Of a stretch of DNA of 64,000 nt, positions 49,397 to 61,105 are shown one piece after another. Position numbers and translations under genes: made by a program. Within the stretch, counting starts at the first letter, position 1. Every line of letters starts with the position of its first letter. Source of the DNA: Nectonema munidae (taxonomy: Eukaryota > Nematomorpha > Nectonematoida > Nectonematidae); assembly GCA_030549495.1 (NCBI GenBank), contig JAUIRK010000716.1, forward strand, positions 1 to 64,000, in the 5' to 3' direction. The notes beneath the pieces are model-generated. The model was not told the DNA's origin. It did no database searches and saw nothing but the letters and a program-made list of their open reading frames with translations.

Positions 49397-51122
49397 ATGT
49401 CTAATAAAAATATTTTTGAAATTTTTCAATCATGTGATAGTGGTTCTTGTAGTGAAGACATGAGTCATGATTCATACTTTTCCAATAATGAAAATTGCAC
49501 AGATAAACAAAGAGGTATTTGTGATTCTTCATCTATTTCTGATGAAAGTGAAGACAATTGGATTATGGAGAATTTATATTTTGAAGCAACAAAAAATCAA
49601 ACCGACTGTTACGCTAACAAAGACAATATAAAATGGGAATCTACACCTTCTTTAGGTACAAAAACAAAAAAATGTAATATGGTTAGAGAAAAATGCAAAG
49701 TAAAAAATGTTCCTAAAAACTTAATTGAAATTGATGATTTTTTTAAACTTTATTTTAATGAAGAAATTATGAAAATCATAATTGATTGCACGAACAAAAA
49801 AATAGAAACCTTCAACAAAAATAATTTGATCAAGTACGCTCTTACAAGTAGAGAAGAATTATACGCTTTTATTGGATTGCTTATTGCAGCCGGCCATTTG
49901 AAATCCAATTTTGTCAATTGCGATACTCTTTGGAGCAATGAATATGGCCCTCCTATCTTTAAAGCAACACTTTCCATAAGTCGTTTTTATCAACTAAATA
50001 GGTTTCTCCGTTTTGATTGTTCGGAAACTAGAAGTCTCAGAAAACAAAAGGACAAATTTGCTCCTGCACGCTCTATTTTTGAAATTCTTAACAAAAATTT
50101 GCAAAAGCATTATACTCCAAGCGAATATTTAACAATTGACGAACAGTTGCTTCCATTTAGATGACGTTGCAGTTTTAAGCAGTATTTACCTTCCAAACCG
50201 GACAAATATGGGCTTAAATTTTTTTGGATAAATGACTCTAAAACCTTTTATCCTTTAAAAGAAATACCATATGTTGGTAAAGTTGACGATAAAATTCAAG
50301 TAAATTTGTCTCATTCAGTTGTTATTGAATTGGCAAAACCATTTTTTTCTCAGGTAGAAATATCAGCTTTGATAACTTTTTTACTAGCTTCGATTTATGT
50401 CAACAACTTTTAGCTAATGGTCTAACAAGTGTTGGTACTGTGTGAAAAAACAAAAAATTTATACCACAATTTTTTTTTGAAAAAAAATCGTCCTGTAAAT
50501 AGTTCTTTGTTTGCTTTTCATAGAACGGCAACTATTGTTTCCTACACCAAAAAGAAATAAGCAAGTCACACTACTTTCAAGTTTTCACAACGATAGAAAT
50601 GTTATTGGAACAGAGAAAAATAAACCAGAAATTGTTTTGTTTTATAACAAAACGAAATCTGGAGTAGATATAATGGATCAGCTTTTGCATAATTATACTT
50701 GTAAAAGAAAATCAAAGAGATGGCCACATGTAATCTTTTTCAACATAGTTGATATAGCAGCATTAGCAGCCTATGTTATATGGAGCCTTGAATATTCGAA
50801 AGAAAGCAAAAAAATAAAAAGAAAAGGATTTCTCCGAGTTTTGTCTGAAAAATTGATAAATCCATGGCTTGAATCAAGAGAAAAAGTACAAAAGATGCCA
50901 AAATCTGTGAAAAGAGCTATAAACAGTTGTATTTCTGAAAAAGTAGACGAAGAAGATGTTGATACTTTGACTCCTTCTTCAAGCAAGAAAAAACGATGTC
51001 ACATTTGTCCTGCTTCAAGAGATAGAAAAATCAAACAAATTTGCTCTAAGTGTTTGAAAAATATTTGCTGTGAACATTCAAAGAAGAAAATAATTTGTGA
51101 AAACTGCATTCTTAATAAGTGA
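49397..51122 (+). pseudogene. piggyBac transposase, broken
   Basis: The N-terminal 255 codons (49397-50164) include the DDE_Tnp_1_7 start (ELYAFIGLLIAAGHLKS) and the first catalytic Asp in YLTIDEQLLPFR. An in-frame TGA then replaces the Arg codon expected before RCSFKQYLPSKPDKYGLKF. The second Asp is seen in ISFDNFFTS near 50365, followed by stops and frame changes to about 50510. The C-terminal 203 codons (50511-51122) carry the third Asp in SGVDIMDQ and a terminal Cys-rich finger (CHIC...CSKCLKNICCEH...CENC). All three catalytic residues survive but the frame does not. Confidence 0.88.
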
Positions 51123-52586
51123 GAAAATCTAATAAAAATTTCATGTAAACTTTACACACAATTAACCTTACAACTAGCTTACCTGACTCTTAATCCATTC
51201 ACTTCATGCGACCATATTCCTAGGTATAGTAAATTTTTTTAACCTAACGTATACTTTTCTTTTATATAGTTCTTGTGCAGTTTAAAATCATCTCTTTTCA
51301 TATACTAAGACTAGGGTTAATCGAAAACAATTTATATGTACAAAAATGTCTTGGGTCCATTAGACCCATGCTTATCAATGATGTTATTAAAATATGCATA
51401 CAAATTAAGGGTAGCAAGAAAACATCGCTACAACATTCACAAATATGATGCTAAATGTGAAATAGCAAATAAACGTGATTGTTCTATCAAAAACTGTATT
51501 CATATTAAATGTACCTTAACACATGTAGACCTATTATTTATCGTTTTTAAGACAACACATTTTTCATATCAAGAATGTAAAAAGTTAACTCACCTCTTGA
51601 TTTTCCCGCTAAGAAAAATCATAATTCCCAATAATTTTCGTTATCATCGAAAGAATCATTAATAAAGAAGAGTTATACAGAAAAGAAAGAAATCCTGTTC
51701 TAAACACCAAATTTAGTAAGCTACTCTTAAAATGAATCCTTATAGTCACTAGCATAACATGTATTTTTTCCTTCATTGTTATATACCTCTATGTAATTTT
51801 ACTTTTTTCTGTGAGTGAAAAGTTTTAATACACACATTCAACCATACACCGATTTTATTTCATATTCATCTTATAATCTTTTCCACTACATATCCTATGA
51901 CAACCATCATCTGAACTGTACATATAAAGAAGCTCTTTTTAATCTCCTCAACTACACACTCGTCCTCTATCTTCCCTGCCTAAAGATGATATCTTCCTCT
52001 GGTTTGTCTAAAGTGCACGCACCTCTTGTTACATCGTTTACAACCTAAGACACTAACATCCTTTGTTTCTCCGCGTTATGTTTGAAAAAGTTTGATTGTC
52101 GCCGAAAATTAACTCGTTTTTCTTTCTCTATTTTTTTATCTGAGATTTGTGATTCGAAAAATGTTTGCTTTGATTGAATTTCATTAAATTATCGTGTAAA
52201 AGTAAGAATATTAGAATATTCCTTTGATTATCTACAATATTTTATTAAAAAAATTACCCACCTGAATTCCATTTTCGCCTAAGAACGGACGATTCGACCA
52301 AAATCCTGCTCTAAAACATAACACACAATTTTTTCTTAGAAAATTAAGAGCTCTTTTGCATTTCTAGGCTTGGCTAGAGGACAGCCAGAATTAATTTAGT
52401 GTTAGATTCATCGTTAAACTACACAAATGCCCAAGCATAATACCGATTTACTTCAATATACAAATGAACATTTAAAATGATAAAGTAGAGTAAGATTACA
52501 TAAAGAAATTTTGCAGCTTTGTAGATTTAAACGCGTGGAATCCAAGCCTGATTTTAAGAATACCAATATATAAAAAGTGTGCCTAC

Positions 52587-52670
52587 TTGTGTCATATTTG
52601 GATTATACAAGCCTCCTTGATTCTCCATAGGATATCCTGCAACCACAGAACCACTTATATCATTGATGTT
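52587..52670 (-). CDS. exd: Extradenticle/PBX-like C-terminal exon
   Basis: This 84-base exon on the - strand lies between a TTTTTTTGTAG acceptor and a GTAGGC donor, phase 0 at both ends. It encodes 28 residues, including VVAGYPMENQGGLYNPNMTQ. Drosophila Extradenticle has a similar GYPM...GGYDPNLHQ stretch just before its C-terminus, so I assign it to the same gene as the homeodomain exon at 60.1 kb. If the donor is not used, the frame continues 12 codons to a stop. The assignment rests on a short match and on strand and order. Confidence 0.55.
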
Positions 52671-52793
52671 CTACAAAAAAAGAAGAGAGAAATAAAGAGC
52701 ACCGATCCAAACAATCTTCTTTGAAAAGTGATTCAAAGAAAGAAAATAAGTCTTCATGATGGAAAAGATTCCCTTCATAGACAAAACCTCCTT

Positions 52794-53029
52794 TTATTTC
52801 TAGCCATATGTAGAAGCCAGCAGTACCTTATGGTGGATTTTTGCGGGTTGGTTGAAATTACACTGGTTTATCGCTGCTGCTGCGAAAGTGTAACAAAATT
52901 CTACACTTTTCCCTGAGAGTACTTGCTTTTATGGAAATACTCTCTCAGTTTAAACAAAGCTTTGTTTTGAACTTATAGATTATACTCATATAGAGATAGT
53001 ATAATCTAGGGGCTAACAACAACAACAAG
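52794..53029 (+). repeat. Multi-hairpin repeat with (CAA)n tail, copy 1
   Basis: This roughly 235-bp unit shares about 93% identity with 60431-60663. It ends in CTAACAACAACAACAA. AAAACCTCCTT at 52783-52793 and AAAACCTTCTT at 53030-53040 look like an 11-bp target duplication with one change, which suggests retrotransposition. The unit folds into serial stems: TTACACT...AGTGTAA enclosing TCGC...GCGA; GAGAGTA...TACTCTC; AAACAAAGCTTTGTTT; and AGATTATACT...AGTATAATCT. GGATTTTTGCG resembles an Sm-site. No clear polymerase III boxes are seen. Confidence 0.7.
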
Positions 53030-56000
53030 AAAACCTTCTTAAAAGTGTAAAAAAGCTCATGCTAGATTTGAATCCATAATCATCAAGACTCAAATTAAGG
53101 GATCTAGAAGGAGATCGGAAGGAGGAAATCTGTTCATAGGGGGGGGGGGCGAAGAAAAATTCATAAACATGTTTTTAATGCTCTAATAACTTAACATTTT
53201 CACGAACCGTGCTAAAATCGTTACCCTTTGCTGGATCTAAATTCATTATTTGGTTCGTAACCATTTTCCAATTGCGATTGACTAGCCGGTATTTTTAAAT
53301 ATTTTGTCACGAAACTACAAAAAAGCAGTAAAGTATATTTCCTTTTCTTCAACCGGATCAAAATGCCAAATCTTTGTTGCAATCCTTACGCTAATTTTGA
53401 CATTTATGTTTTATAAGTGTTTTTTGTACAGGAAAGTTGAACATTCTCACTACTACACCTCAAATCATTATCAGTTATTTTCGAGTTGCAATCATTTTCT
53501 AGGTCCATAAAAGAATCAAATATTTGAACAAAATTTATGAATTCCTACACCGAAATAACACGGTTCTATTTCTTGGAGCGCGGTTCTATTTCCAAATTGC
53601 TTTCCATCTTTTGAAAATATTTTATATTTTTATTATGTATACTACCTATGAAATGGGTATATATTGTAAGGGTAGATTTCGCATCATTTGAAATAACTTT
53701 TGGTCAAAGAGTAAAAATCAAGTTAATTTGATCTACTCTGGCGATTGCACTGCTAGAGTCCATCAAATGTTTCGTTTTTAATGCTTCGTCTCATTGTATT
53801 AACAAAAATTTGGAAATGAAAAAAGTTCCTAGTCAAAATGGCACGCTTCCAAATCAGAAATCAAAACGGCCTCAATTTGAATTATATTGCTTGAGACAAT
53901 ATAATTCTCTATTCCGAAAAGTTCTCCAAATTCACTATTTCGAAAATAAACCGGAAACATAAACATTTTGGTATAAAAGATTTTCTAAATTCAAACTTAT
54001 TTTAAATCAATATTTTAATAAACGTTTCTTATAAAGTAACCTAAAATGGTAAAGAAAATTTAAAGAAAATATTAATTAACATTTGTTGCGACTCCGGACT
54101 CCGGTACATGAACATTTCCGACTCCGTTACTCAAAATTTACGACTCCAATTCCGACTCCGAATTAGGTACGCCAAAATTTTAGGCTCGAACTTCTACTAG
54201 AGACTTACTGTGACTTTAGCGTACATAAAGCGTTACTTCGATTTAGACTCGAGCAATCAATTAATATTTACACGGATTGCGATTTCTTCGTTGAAAGAAA
54301 AGTTGGTTCCATTTTTGTAAAAATGGTCTCCAAATCAAACTTGAAAAGTTTTAACTTTAAATCTAGTCTACACAATTTGTTTAAATATCATTTTTTTATC
54401 TATACCTGCTATTTTAATACCAACATTAAAATGTACTTAGGTTTTAATTTTTTTAGTCATAATTATTTTTACCATTAGTTTGTTCATTACAATCTGAAAG
54501 CTAAGACGCGCAAAATCTTCACGTTTTGGCTTTCATGACAATCTCTATATCATTTATGCTACTGTGAGTAGATGATAGATTTTTATCACATCTATAATGA
54601 CAGTGATTCTTAGCCGATAGGGTGTCCACCTCTCCTAGGAGGGCGTAATTGAAGAACTAGGAGATCGCAGTCTAATTGAGTAAAGACGGGAACTAACTCT
54701 TCTATTCCCCTATGAAATTCGTGTTTTTCATTTTCTTTTTGAATTAATTGATATAAATGTTTTACTGATCATTTTTAGGAATATAATTTAACTTTATTTT
54801 GCTTTTTTACTTTTTGCAGTACGAAATAATGCATTCCAATTGATCGTTTTTTTTGTGAAAAAAAAAATATTGACACTTTCAAAAAATTTAAAAGCAGAAT
54901 TTGTAAGGTTTTTTTCTGGTGTAGACAAATATCAAGAATGATATATTTTTTTTCTTCAAAAATTAATTTTAAAAGGAAGTTTAATATATTTCAGATGTTG
55001 CTGAAAACAGCACATTGAAACTTAGAAATGAACATCTAAACTTTTGGATAGAGTATCATCCCATCTATCCTCAAATTGCAAATGTAACTCTCTAAGTTTT
55101 AGTCCTTTTTTGACCTTTCGTTGTGGAATGTTTTTGGCTTTAATTTCAATTGAAAGAAAGTCGAAAATTAGACTGGACACAGGGAACGACTTCTGCTGCC
55201 ATATTTCCAGCACTAAACCGCGTATTCAAAAAATAGTGGGAAAAAATTAATCTCAAAAATTGCCCTAATATGTATAAATTTAAATTAAATTTTTTTTATA
55301 ATATAGTAAAAAACGGTGGTTTTGTTGAATTAATTTTGATTAGATTCATAACTATATAAAATAAGATTAAATGAAACTCATAAGTTGGGTATAGAATTCT
55401 TACATTATCTTTATCGTAGAATTCAGTACAGTAAAATTTGTATCATAATAAAAATGATTTGAAGTTCACTTTGAACAAAATGAATTTTATTATTCAGAAA
55501 ATATAATGTAAATAGACTTTCAAGTGGTAAGGGGGTATACGAAAATATATAGGATCCAAATTCCAAAGGGGTGTGGAAAAAAAATTGAGAAACACGTTCT
55601 GATACTTGTCTGTATGCAAACAAATTTAATTGCCAAACTAATGTATCAATTATCAATCAGATCTAAAACTACAATTAATCGCTGCACAATAAAAAAAAAG
55701 TAGACTTTCAATTAACCGGAGTTAAACTCAAACGGCGACTTCACGGACTCCGATTGCGACTTCACAGCACTGAAAGGTTATGTGATTCAATATATGCACA
55801 AAATATAAAAATGTATTTATTGATGATAATTATTTGAATACTTAATTTTCAAAATTTATTTTTTTTATTCAAAACGTGGGTCCTTCCAACTTTTTGAATG
55901 TGCCATTTCTTTCTTTTTGAAAGGGGCCGTTTTGACCAGAGAACAATGAAAAAATGCTATGGAATTTATACAAAAGAGTCCTACAACAAACAAGCATTTT

Positions 56001-57800
56001 GTACAGAGTTATAAGATTTAATAATTTGAAGGTTAGTCAGACATTTATGGTAAAATATTTTAGATTTTACATTTTTAATTGGGAAAATAGAATTCAGATA
56101 GGAGCGTACCTAGTTATATCAATTTTGTCATGACAAGAAATTCTACTAGTTCCTGAATAATCTCAGCTGAGAAATGTCCACTGAGCAAACTCGATAAAGT
56201 CTAGCGCCTATTTCTATAAATAGATGAAGGCGATACTTGAGAAAAATGGGGAATCTGGGAGAAGGAGAAGTCGCGAAATCCATTGTGAATCAATGGGATC
56301 GGGTATTTAGTGTCGGAAACAACAGATGACATTAAGGAAGAATTGAACACTGAAGAATTTGGAGATGTGGTATCTAGAAAAAAAATATAAAGATTATTTA
56401 AAGATTAAGCTTCCATACTTCAAAATGGTGCTAATGTTTTTAAAACATTATCTTTTCTAAATTTGATAGATTGAAAACTTCCTAGCGTGCACATATGTGT
56501 ACACCAGTTTGTCAAAAAACTAAAATCGGTATTAAATATACAAAAGAAATTTTGGCTATTGACACCAAATGAGTAATATTACAAAAAGAGAAATAAGATT
56601 TTTTTTATCTAATTCCATGGTTGGGCATTAATGGGTTAAAAAAAGATTCATATCTTAAGACTAAATGGCGAAGGGACATCGTGTCAATATAAAACTAGGA
56701 TATGTTAGCGAAAAAATTAATTAAAATTAAAGACGGTAGTGAGTTAGATAATAATTAGTAAGTTAGATTAACACTAGAACAACCAAAAAAAATTGATCAA
56801 GCAAAATAAAAAATAGATTTACGTATCAATTAAAAAAAAGAAGAGAAAAGAGGATTTTTATTGAAAGAATAATAATCAGATATAAAAGAAAGGATTCTAA
56901 AAGCAATTGAATAAATATTTAAAAAATGCAAGTGTTGTATAAAAATATGATCTCTCAGATACAAGGAATATAAATTAGCTGGTGTATGGAATATATGGAT
57001 TCAGCTGCTCCTTCAAGCGTTAATAGTTGATTAAGTATTTCATTTTTAAGCAAACGTAGTAACCAAGAGATCATTAGAAATCGAGCTTTCACCACTTTTT
57101 GAATAGCACAACGATTTTACACCGTTGTCTCCGACATTTTATTACACCAAATCAATCAAACACCGAGCAAAAACTTTATTATAAAAAGAATCCAATTAAA
57201 TACACATGAAAAATCTAGGCATATGTTAGCAACACGGTTGTCATTAAAGTTGCATAAGTCAAAGATTTGGTTAACTTGACGCATATGCGTTCGTTGTTCA
57301 TGATGGCATACAATTACTTCTCCAAGTAAGAGAAAGAACATGCACTTATTTTCATAAATCATGTTTCATTAGACAGCTTTAGTTTTAGATCGTAGCAGTA
57401 CTATTATTTTCTATACTTATACCCCAAATATACTTTCTATTTTATTTTAAGGGGTCTTGGATTAATCATTATAACACATCAAAAACTGAATTTGTTTCAT
57501 TAATTTTAATAAAGATTTAAATTTGTTTTTTTTTTCAAAACTCTTTAAAATCCATCTTAATAACAGTCAGATATCAATTTTTGCTGACGGTAATTTTATC
57601 ATTTTTTTGTCAAAAAATTTATCGTTTTTACTTCAATTTTAAAAAACAAATTTATTTTTTATTGCCTTCAATAATTCAGTAGATTTTTGAAGAAAAAAAA
57701 GTAAGATATGTTATATCGGAAAGGTAGGTTGGCCGATACAATATTTCTTAAAAACGAATTCTGATCTACTGGTTAATGCCTGCAGGAAGGAGTTTCGATC
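53030..57800. other. Non-coding stretch (probable intron of the extradenticle-like gene)
   Basis: No gene was recognised. It holds a G-run at 53139-53149, CGACTCCG-type short repeats at 54088-54170 and again at 55735-55765, and a possible SINE at 54605-54720. The remainder is AT-rich. Confidence 0.5.
54605..54720 (+). repeat. Possible tRNA-derived SINE, diverged
   Basis: TTAGCCGATAGGGTGTCC resembles an A box, and GGAGATCGCAGTCTAATTG about 60 bases later resembles a decayed B box. The intervening CCTCTCCTAGGAGGGC forms a stem. The match is weak and no second copy was seen in the window. Confidence 0.35.
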
Positions 57801-57837
57801 AAGTAATGCGCACTGTTTCATATCTAAGTCTTACTAT

Positions 57838-59286
57838 CAGTAATCTGACATTATTGATAAATCGGCAAAAACAGACGTTAAACGCGGGCTTTATTTTATT
57901 TTAACTCAGTAACTTTAAGAGCTTTCATTTTAATTTTTTACTGATTTTCCTAGATTAATTTAATAAGTTTGTTTTATTCTTTCTTTTTGTATTTGTGATT
58001 TTCAAATCGATTTTAAAGATGGAGAAAACAAAAAAAACTTATTGTGCATAAAATTGATTTAAAATATCAAGCGATTGAGCAAGTAGAAAGTTGAAGTTTG
58101 ATAAAAGACTTCAATATTCCTCTCATCACTCACTTTGTCTACCTGGCTAAAGTCGTCAAATAAAATTGAAGAAAGTTATGAAAATAGTGGCTGTGAACGT
58201 AAAAGACTTCGCCAAAGCAAGTATCCACATGTTGATGAAGCGATGTATTTGTGGTGCAAGCAGGATCGAGTCCAAAATATCCCAGTATCTGGACCGATAT
58301 TACAATCAAAAGCGCTGAAACTTGCAAAAGATATGCAATGTCATGATTTTAATTGTAGTGAAGCATGGCTCAATCGTTTTAAAGTGAGATATGATATAAC
58401 TTTCAGGAGTAATAGTGGAGAAGGTAGTAGTGCTAAGGATGATCAAGTAAAGACATTGTTTGATACTACACTTCCTTCAATACTTACAAAGTATTCACAA
58501 AATGATGTTTATAATGCTGATGAATTTGGTTTGTTCTACAAACTACTACCTTCAAAGTCTTTAACTTTTAAAGAAGATGTTTAGGTGGTAAGCTTTCAAA
58601 AGAGAGACTTGCGGTTTTAGCTTGCACTGTTAATAGAAAAACAAGTTTCTTCTATTGAAAATAATTCAAGACTTCCTAATTTCAACGTTTTGGATGCTCT
58701 ACATCTGCTACAACGTTCCTGGTCTTGCGCTACCTCTAACACTATATCAAACTGTTTCAAACATGCTGGATATTCCAATTCTCTCAACCAAAACACAATT
58801 GACTACACTAAAAATGAAGACCAAGACACGATGTTAATACAAAAAGCTTTCGTCGATGATAAAATAATTACTGATGCTCCTTTAACAGATGAAGCAATAG
58901 TATTTACAGTTAATGAAAGAACAAGAAGTCTAATGAAAGCGATCAAGATTGAGGTGATTCTGAAATATCTTTAAATCAAGTTCCAAGCACGTTAACAGCA
59001 TTAAATTTAGTTTAGACTTAAGACTTTTTTTTCAAATGCACCAAAATCCTTCTGATATGTTTAATTGCATAGCAAAAAATAGAGAGTTTTATTGAAAATG
59101 TAGGAAATAACAAATTGAAAAAATGTGTAAGTGAAGACTATTTTTCACCTAAAAGTTTTAATTAGTGTTTTTAGTGATGATTTTTAATTAATAAATGAAA
59201 TGCATTTTTGTATTTTTGTTTCGTCATTCGCTCGTGTCGAAGCTTTTAAGACGTCCCTTGAAGTTGGACACAACGAGGTTTTACTG
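57838..59286 (+). mobile_element. Tigger/pogo DNA transposon, internally deleted
   Basis: The right end reads ...AACGAGGTTTTACTG at 59286, then TA. Its reverse complement, CAGTAAAACCTCGTTGTGTC, is a typical Tigger terminal repeat. The left end is less sure: CAGTAATCTGACATTATTG at 57838, followed by GATAAATCGGC, is plausible but its flanking TA is not exact. The interior holds a deleted transposase gene. Confidence 0.7.
58019..58974 (+). pseudogene. Tigger (CENP-B/DDE1) transposase, deleted and frameshifted
   Basis: The ATG at 58019 begins MEKTKK and, with frame changes, a CENP-B-type N-terminal helix-turn-helix. The longest piece (58135-58584) has the HTH_Tnp_Tc5 region (DEAMYLWCKQDRVQNIPVSG ... 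SEAWLNRFK) and the first catalytic Asp in NADEFGLFYKLLPSKS. GGKLSKERLAVLACTVNR follows near 58590. The text then jumps to the C-terminal LHLLQRSWSCATSNTISNCF (58690-58974). The segment with the second and third catalytic Asp residues is missing, so the copy is inactive. Confidence 0.85.
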
Positions 59287-59338
59287 TATATATAATGAAA
59301 TATTATAGAACAAAAAATGTTTTATATCCTAAATATAC

Positions 59339-59778
59339 CTTTTTAACTTCAAAATGGGAATAGGAAATTTCAAAATGAAAATAGGTTAATTTCAAGATGG
59401 GAATAAAAAATTTTTTATAAAAAGTTTTACATAAATTTATAATTTTATTGAAATATTAAAATTCGATATTTTTCACGTTCAAAGCAGAATTCACTTTGTT
59501 TTGGATGCTGATAATACAATTTTTTTTAATTTAAATTTTAATATTTCAATAAAACTTTACATTTATGTAAAATTACTAATTTATTACATTTTTTAATAAA
59601 TCGAATGATGTATATGTCAAAAATAATTAATTAATCAAAAAAAATATTTCACAAATTTTTAAAAATATATTATTTAAATCTTATTTTTGAACTTTCAAAA
59701 TTAAAGATCTTTTATTCCTATTTTCAAATTAACTGTTCCCATTTTTGAAATTTCCTATTCCCATTTTGAAGTTAAAAG
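59339..59778. mobile_element. Fold-back (long inverted-repeat) element, 440 bp
   Basis: The left end, CTTTTTAACTTCAAAATGGG then AATAGGAAATTTC, is mirrored by the right end, GAAATTTCCTATTCCCATTT then TGAAGTTAAAAG. A second, inner pair (TTTTACATAAAT...TTTTATTGAAATATTAAAATT and its complement) extends the palindrome, so nearly the whole element is two arms of about 150-200 bases around a short centre. Repeated units of AAATGGGAATA/AATTTC make the tips internally repetitive. No coding capacity and no clear target duplication were found. Confidence 0.75.
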
Positions 59779-60097
59779 ATGTAGATTTTTTGAGAGGTTA
59801 ATATTTTATAATGTAATTGATTATACAGGACACAATTATGAGGAGCTGTTGCATGTCTTGATCCTTTTGAGGTTTTGGAAGATAGTGACTAAATGATGAG
59901 GGTTTGTCTCTCGTGTGCAACCACGTGAGGTTTTGGAAGATAAATATTTATAATAGCTCTAGCGATTTACTGGCCATTGCTATATCTGTCTATCCAATAT
60001 ACATGTGTTTAAGCAAACTTTTGCATTCATTGAGATAAAGCACGGATGATGTCGGCATGAAATAAAATACGAAAGAGGGAATACTGTGGCGATTAAC

Positions 60098-60187
60098 ATT
60101 CTTCATGCTGTACATGTTGGCTTCTTCGTTGGACTTCGCTATATTCTTCTTGTAGCGAATTCGCTTATTGCCAAACCAATTCGAAAC
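60098..60187 (-). CDS. exd: Extradenticle/PBX homeodomain exon (recognition helix)
   Basis: After a TTTTCAG acceptor the - strand encodes [16 protein letters not shown], then [14 protein letters not shown]. The first sixteen residues match helix 3 and the C-terminal end of the PBC-class homeodomain, including the DNA-contacting W-F-x-N-x-R core, and the intron position before VSNWF is the one used in PBX genes. Extradenticle is a TALE-class nuclear cofactor of Hox proteins. The 3' boundary is uncertain: a weak GTTAAT donor follows MKN, and otherwise the frame runs to a stop at 59990. The earlier homeodomain exons are not in the 3.8 kb to the right, so they should lie past the window. Confidence 0.85.
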
Positions 60188-60430
60188 CTGAAAAGAAGTA
60201 TATAAATCCAAAAACACATACAAATCCACTCTGTCCAGTTTGCAATCAACACTCATCATTTATTTAACTGCCCACATATTTTCACGACACGCAAACCCAT
60301 TCACTTATGCTCAAAGCCATGCAAAATAGTTAACCTACTGACTTTGTGAGGAAACCGTTTAGCAGAAGTTTGGATCTAACTCATTTACATGTATTATATA
60401 TCATATTATTATTATAAATAGATATATATT

Positions 60431-60663
60431 ATTTCTAGCCATATGTAGAAGCCTTCACAGTACCTTATGGTGGATTTTTGCGGATTGGCTGAAATTACAC
60501 TGGTTTATCGCTGCTGCTGCGAAAGTGTAACAAAATTCTACACCTTTCCCTGAGAGTATTTGCTTTTATGGTAATACTCTCTCAGTTTGAACAAAGCTTT
60601 GTTTTGAACTGATAGATTTTACTCATATAAAGATAGTATAATCTAGGGGCTAACAACAACAAC
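60431..60663 (+). repeat. Multi-hairpin repeat with (CAA)n tail, copy 2
   Basis: This is the second copy of the unit at 52794-53029, same strand and same end points. Several differences preserve stems: the palindrome here is extended to CAGTTTGAACAAAG / CTTTGTTTTGAACTG. One stem (AGATTTTACT / AGTATAATCT) carries a mismatch. No target duplication is evident at this copy. It lies just upstream (in gene orientation) of the extradenticle-like exon, in the preceding intron. Confidence 0.7.
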
Positions 60664-61105
60664 GAAAGAAGTATAAAGCCTAAATTTAACTTTTCTAATA
60701 TTTACAATCTCTATATCTTTTTAAAATAATACTAATTTAAATATTTTTTACCTTCGCTCCCCCCCCCCCAATAATTTTCTATAAGTAAGAGTTGCTGCTT
60801 GTTTATAAAATATGTATGATGATCGCATTTTTCCTATCGAACATATTTTACAGACGATGCGTGAGAGCTATATAATAATAATCAATTGCTTCAATATGCA
60901 CACAATAAGTAAGCAATGTTTATCACAGAGTCTTCTCTTTGTAGTATTTTTGAGCACACACATGTTGATGATACGCTAGATTTTCTCATCTTCTGTCAAG
61001 TGATTCTATTTCTCTTTCTCTCTCCTCTGTTTTTCTCTTCCGCTTTCTCTGCTAAAACTCAATCATTCACTCAAGCTCTCCTATTTCATTCAGCTCTTTT
61101 CTCTC

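Larger units (their letters stand above)
49007..51386 (+). mobile_element. piggyBac element inserted into the Penelope-like element
   Basis: TTAA stands at 49003-49006 and 51387-51390, the target duplication used by piggyBac. The left end starts CCCTTTGTTTG. Subterminal palindromes ATGGGTCTCAGAGACCCAT (49023-49041) and TGGGTCCATTAGACCCA (51352-51368) lie at similar distances from the two ends. The right-hand outermost bases have diverged from CCCTTTG. The 2.38-kb length is normal for the family. Penelope-like sequence continues directly on both sides. Confidence 0.85.
47836..52110 (+). mobile_element. Penelope-like element, decayed, interrupted by piggyBac
   Basis: Reverse-transcriptase blocks of the Penelope type run from about 47930 to 48610 (FDILNLYGSTPIQDA, FQKKGLPMGDRLAP, WFRYSDACITFF). 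After the piggyBac insertion the element resumes at about 51391-51660 with RKHRYNIHKYD, the C-terminal part of the GIY-YIG endonuclease region. Sequence at 47836-47922 recurs inverted at about 52020-52104 (shared AACATAACGCGGAGAAACAAAGGA-type core), matching the inverted terminal repeats these elements often carry. The frames are broken in several places and the copy is inactive. Confidence 0.8.
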
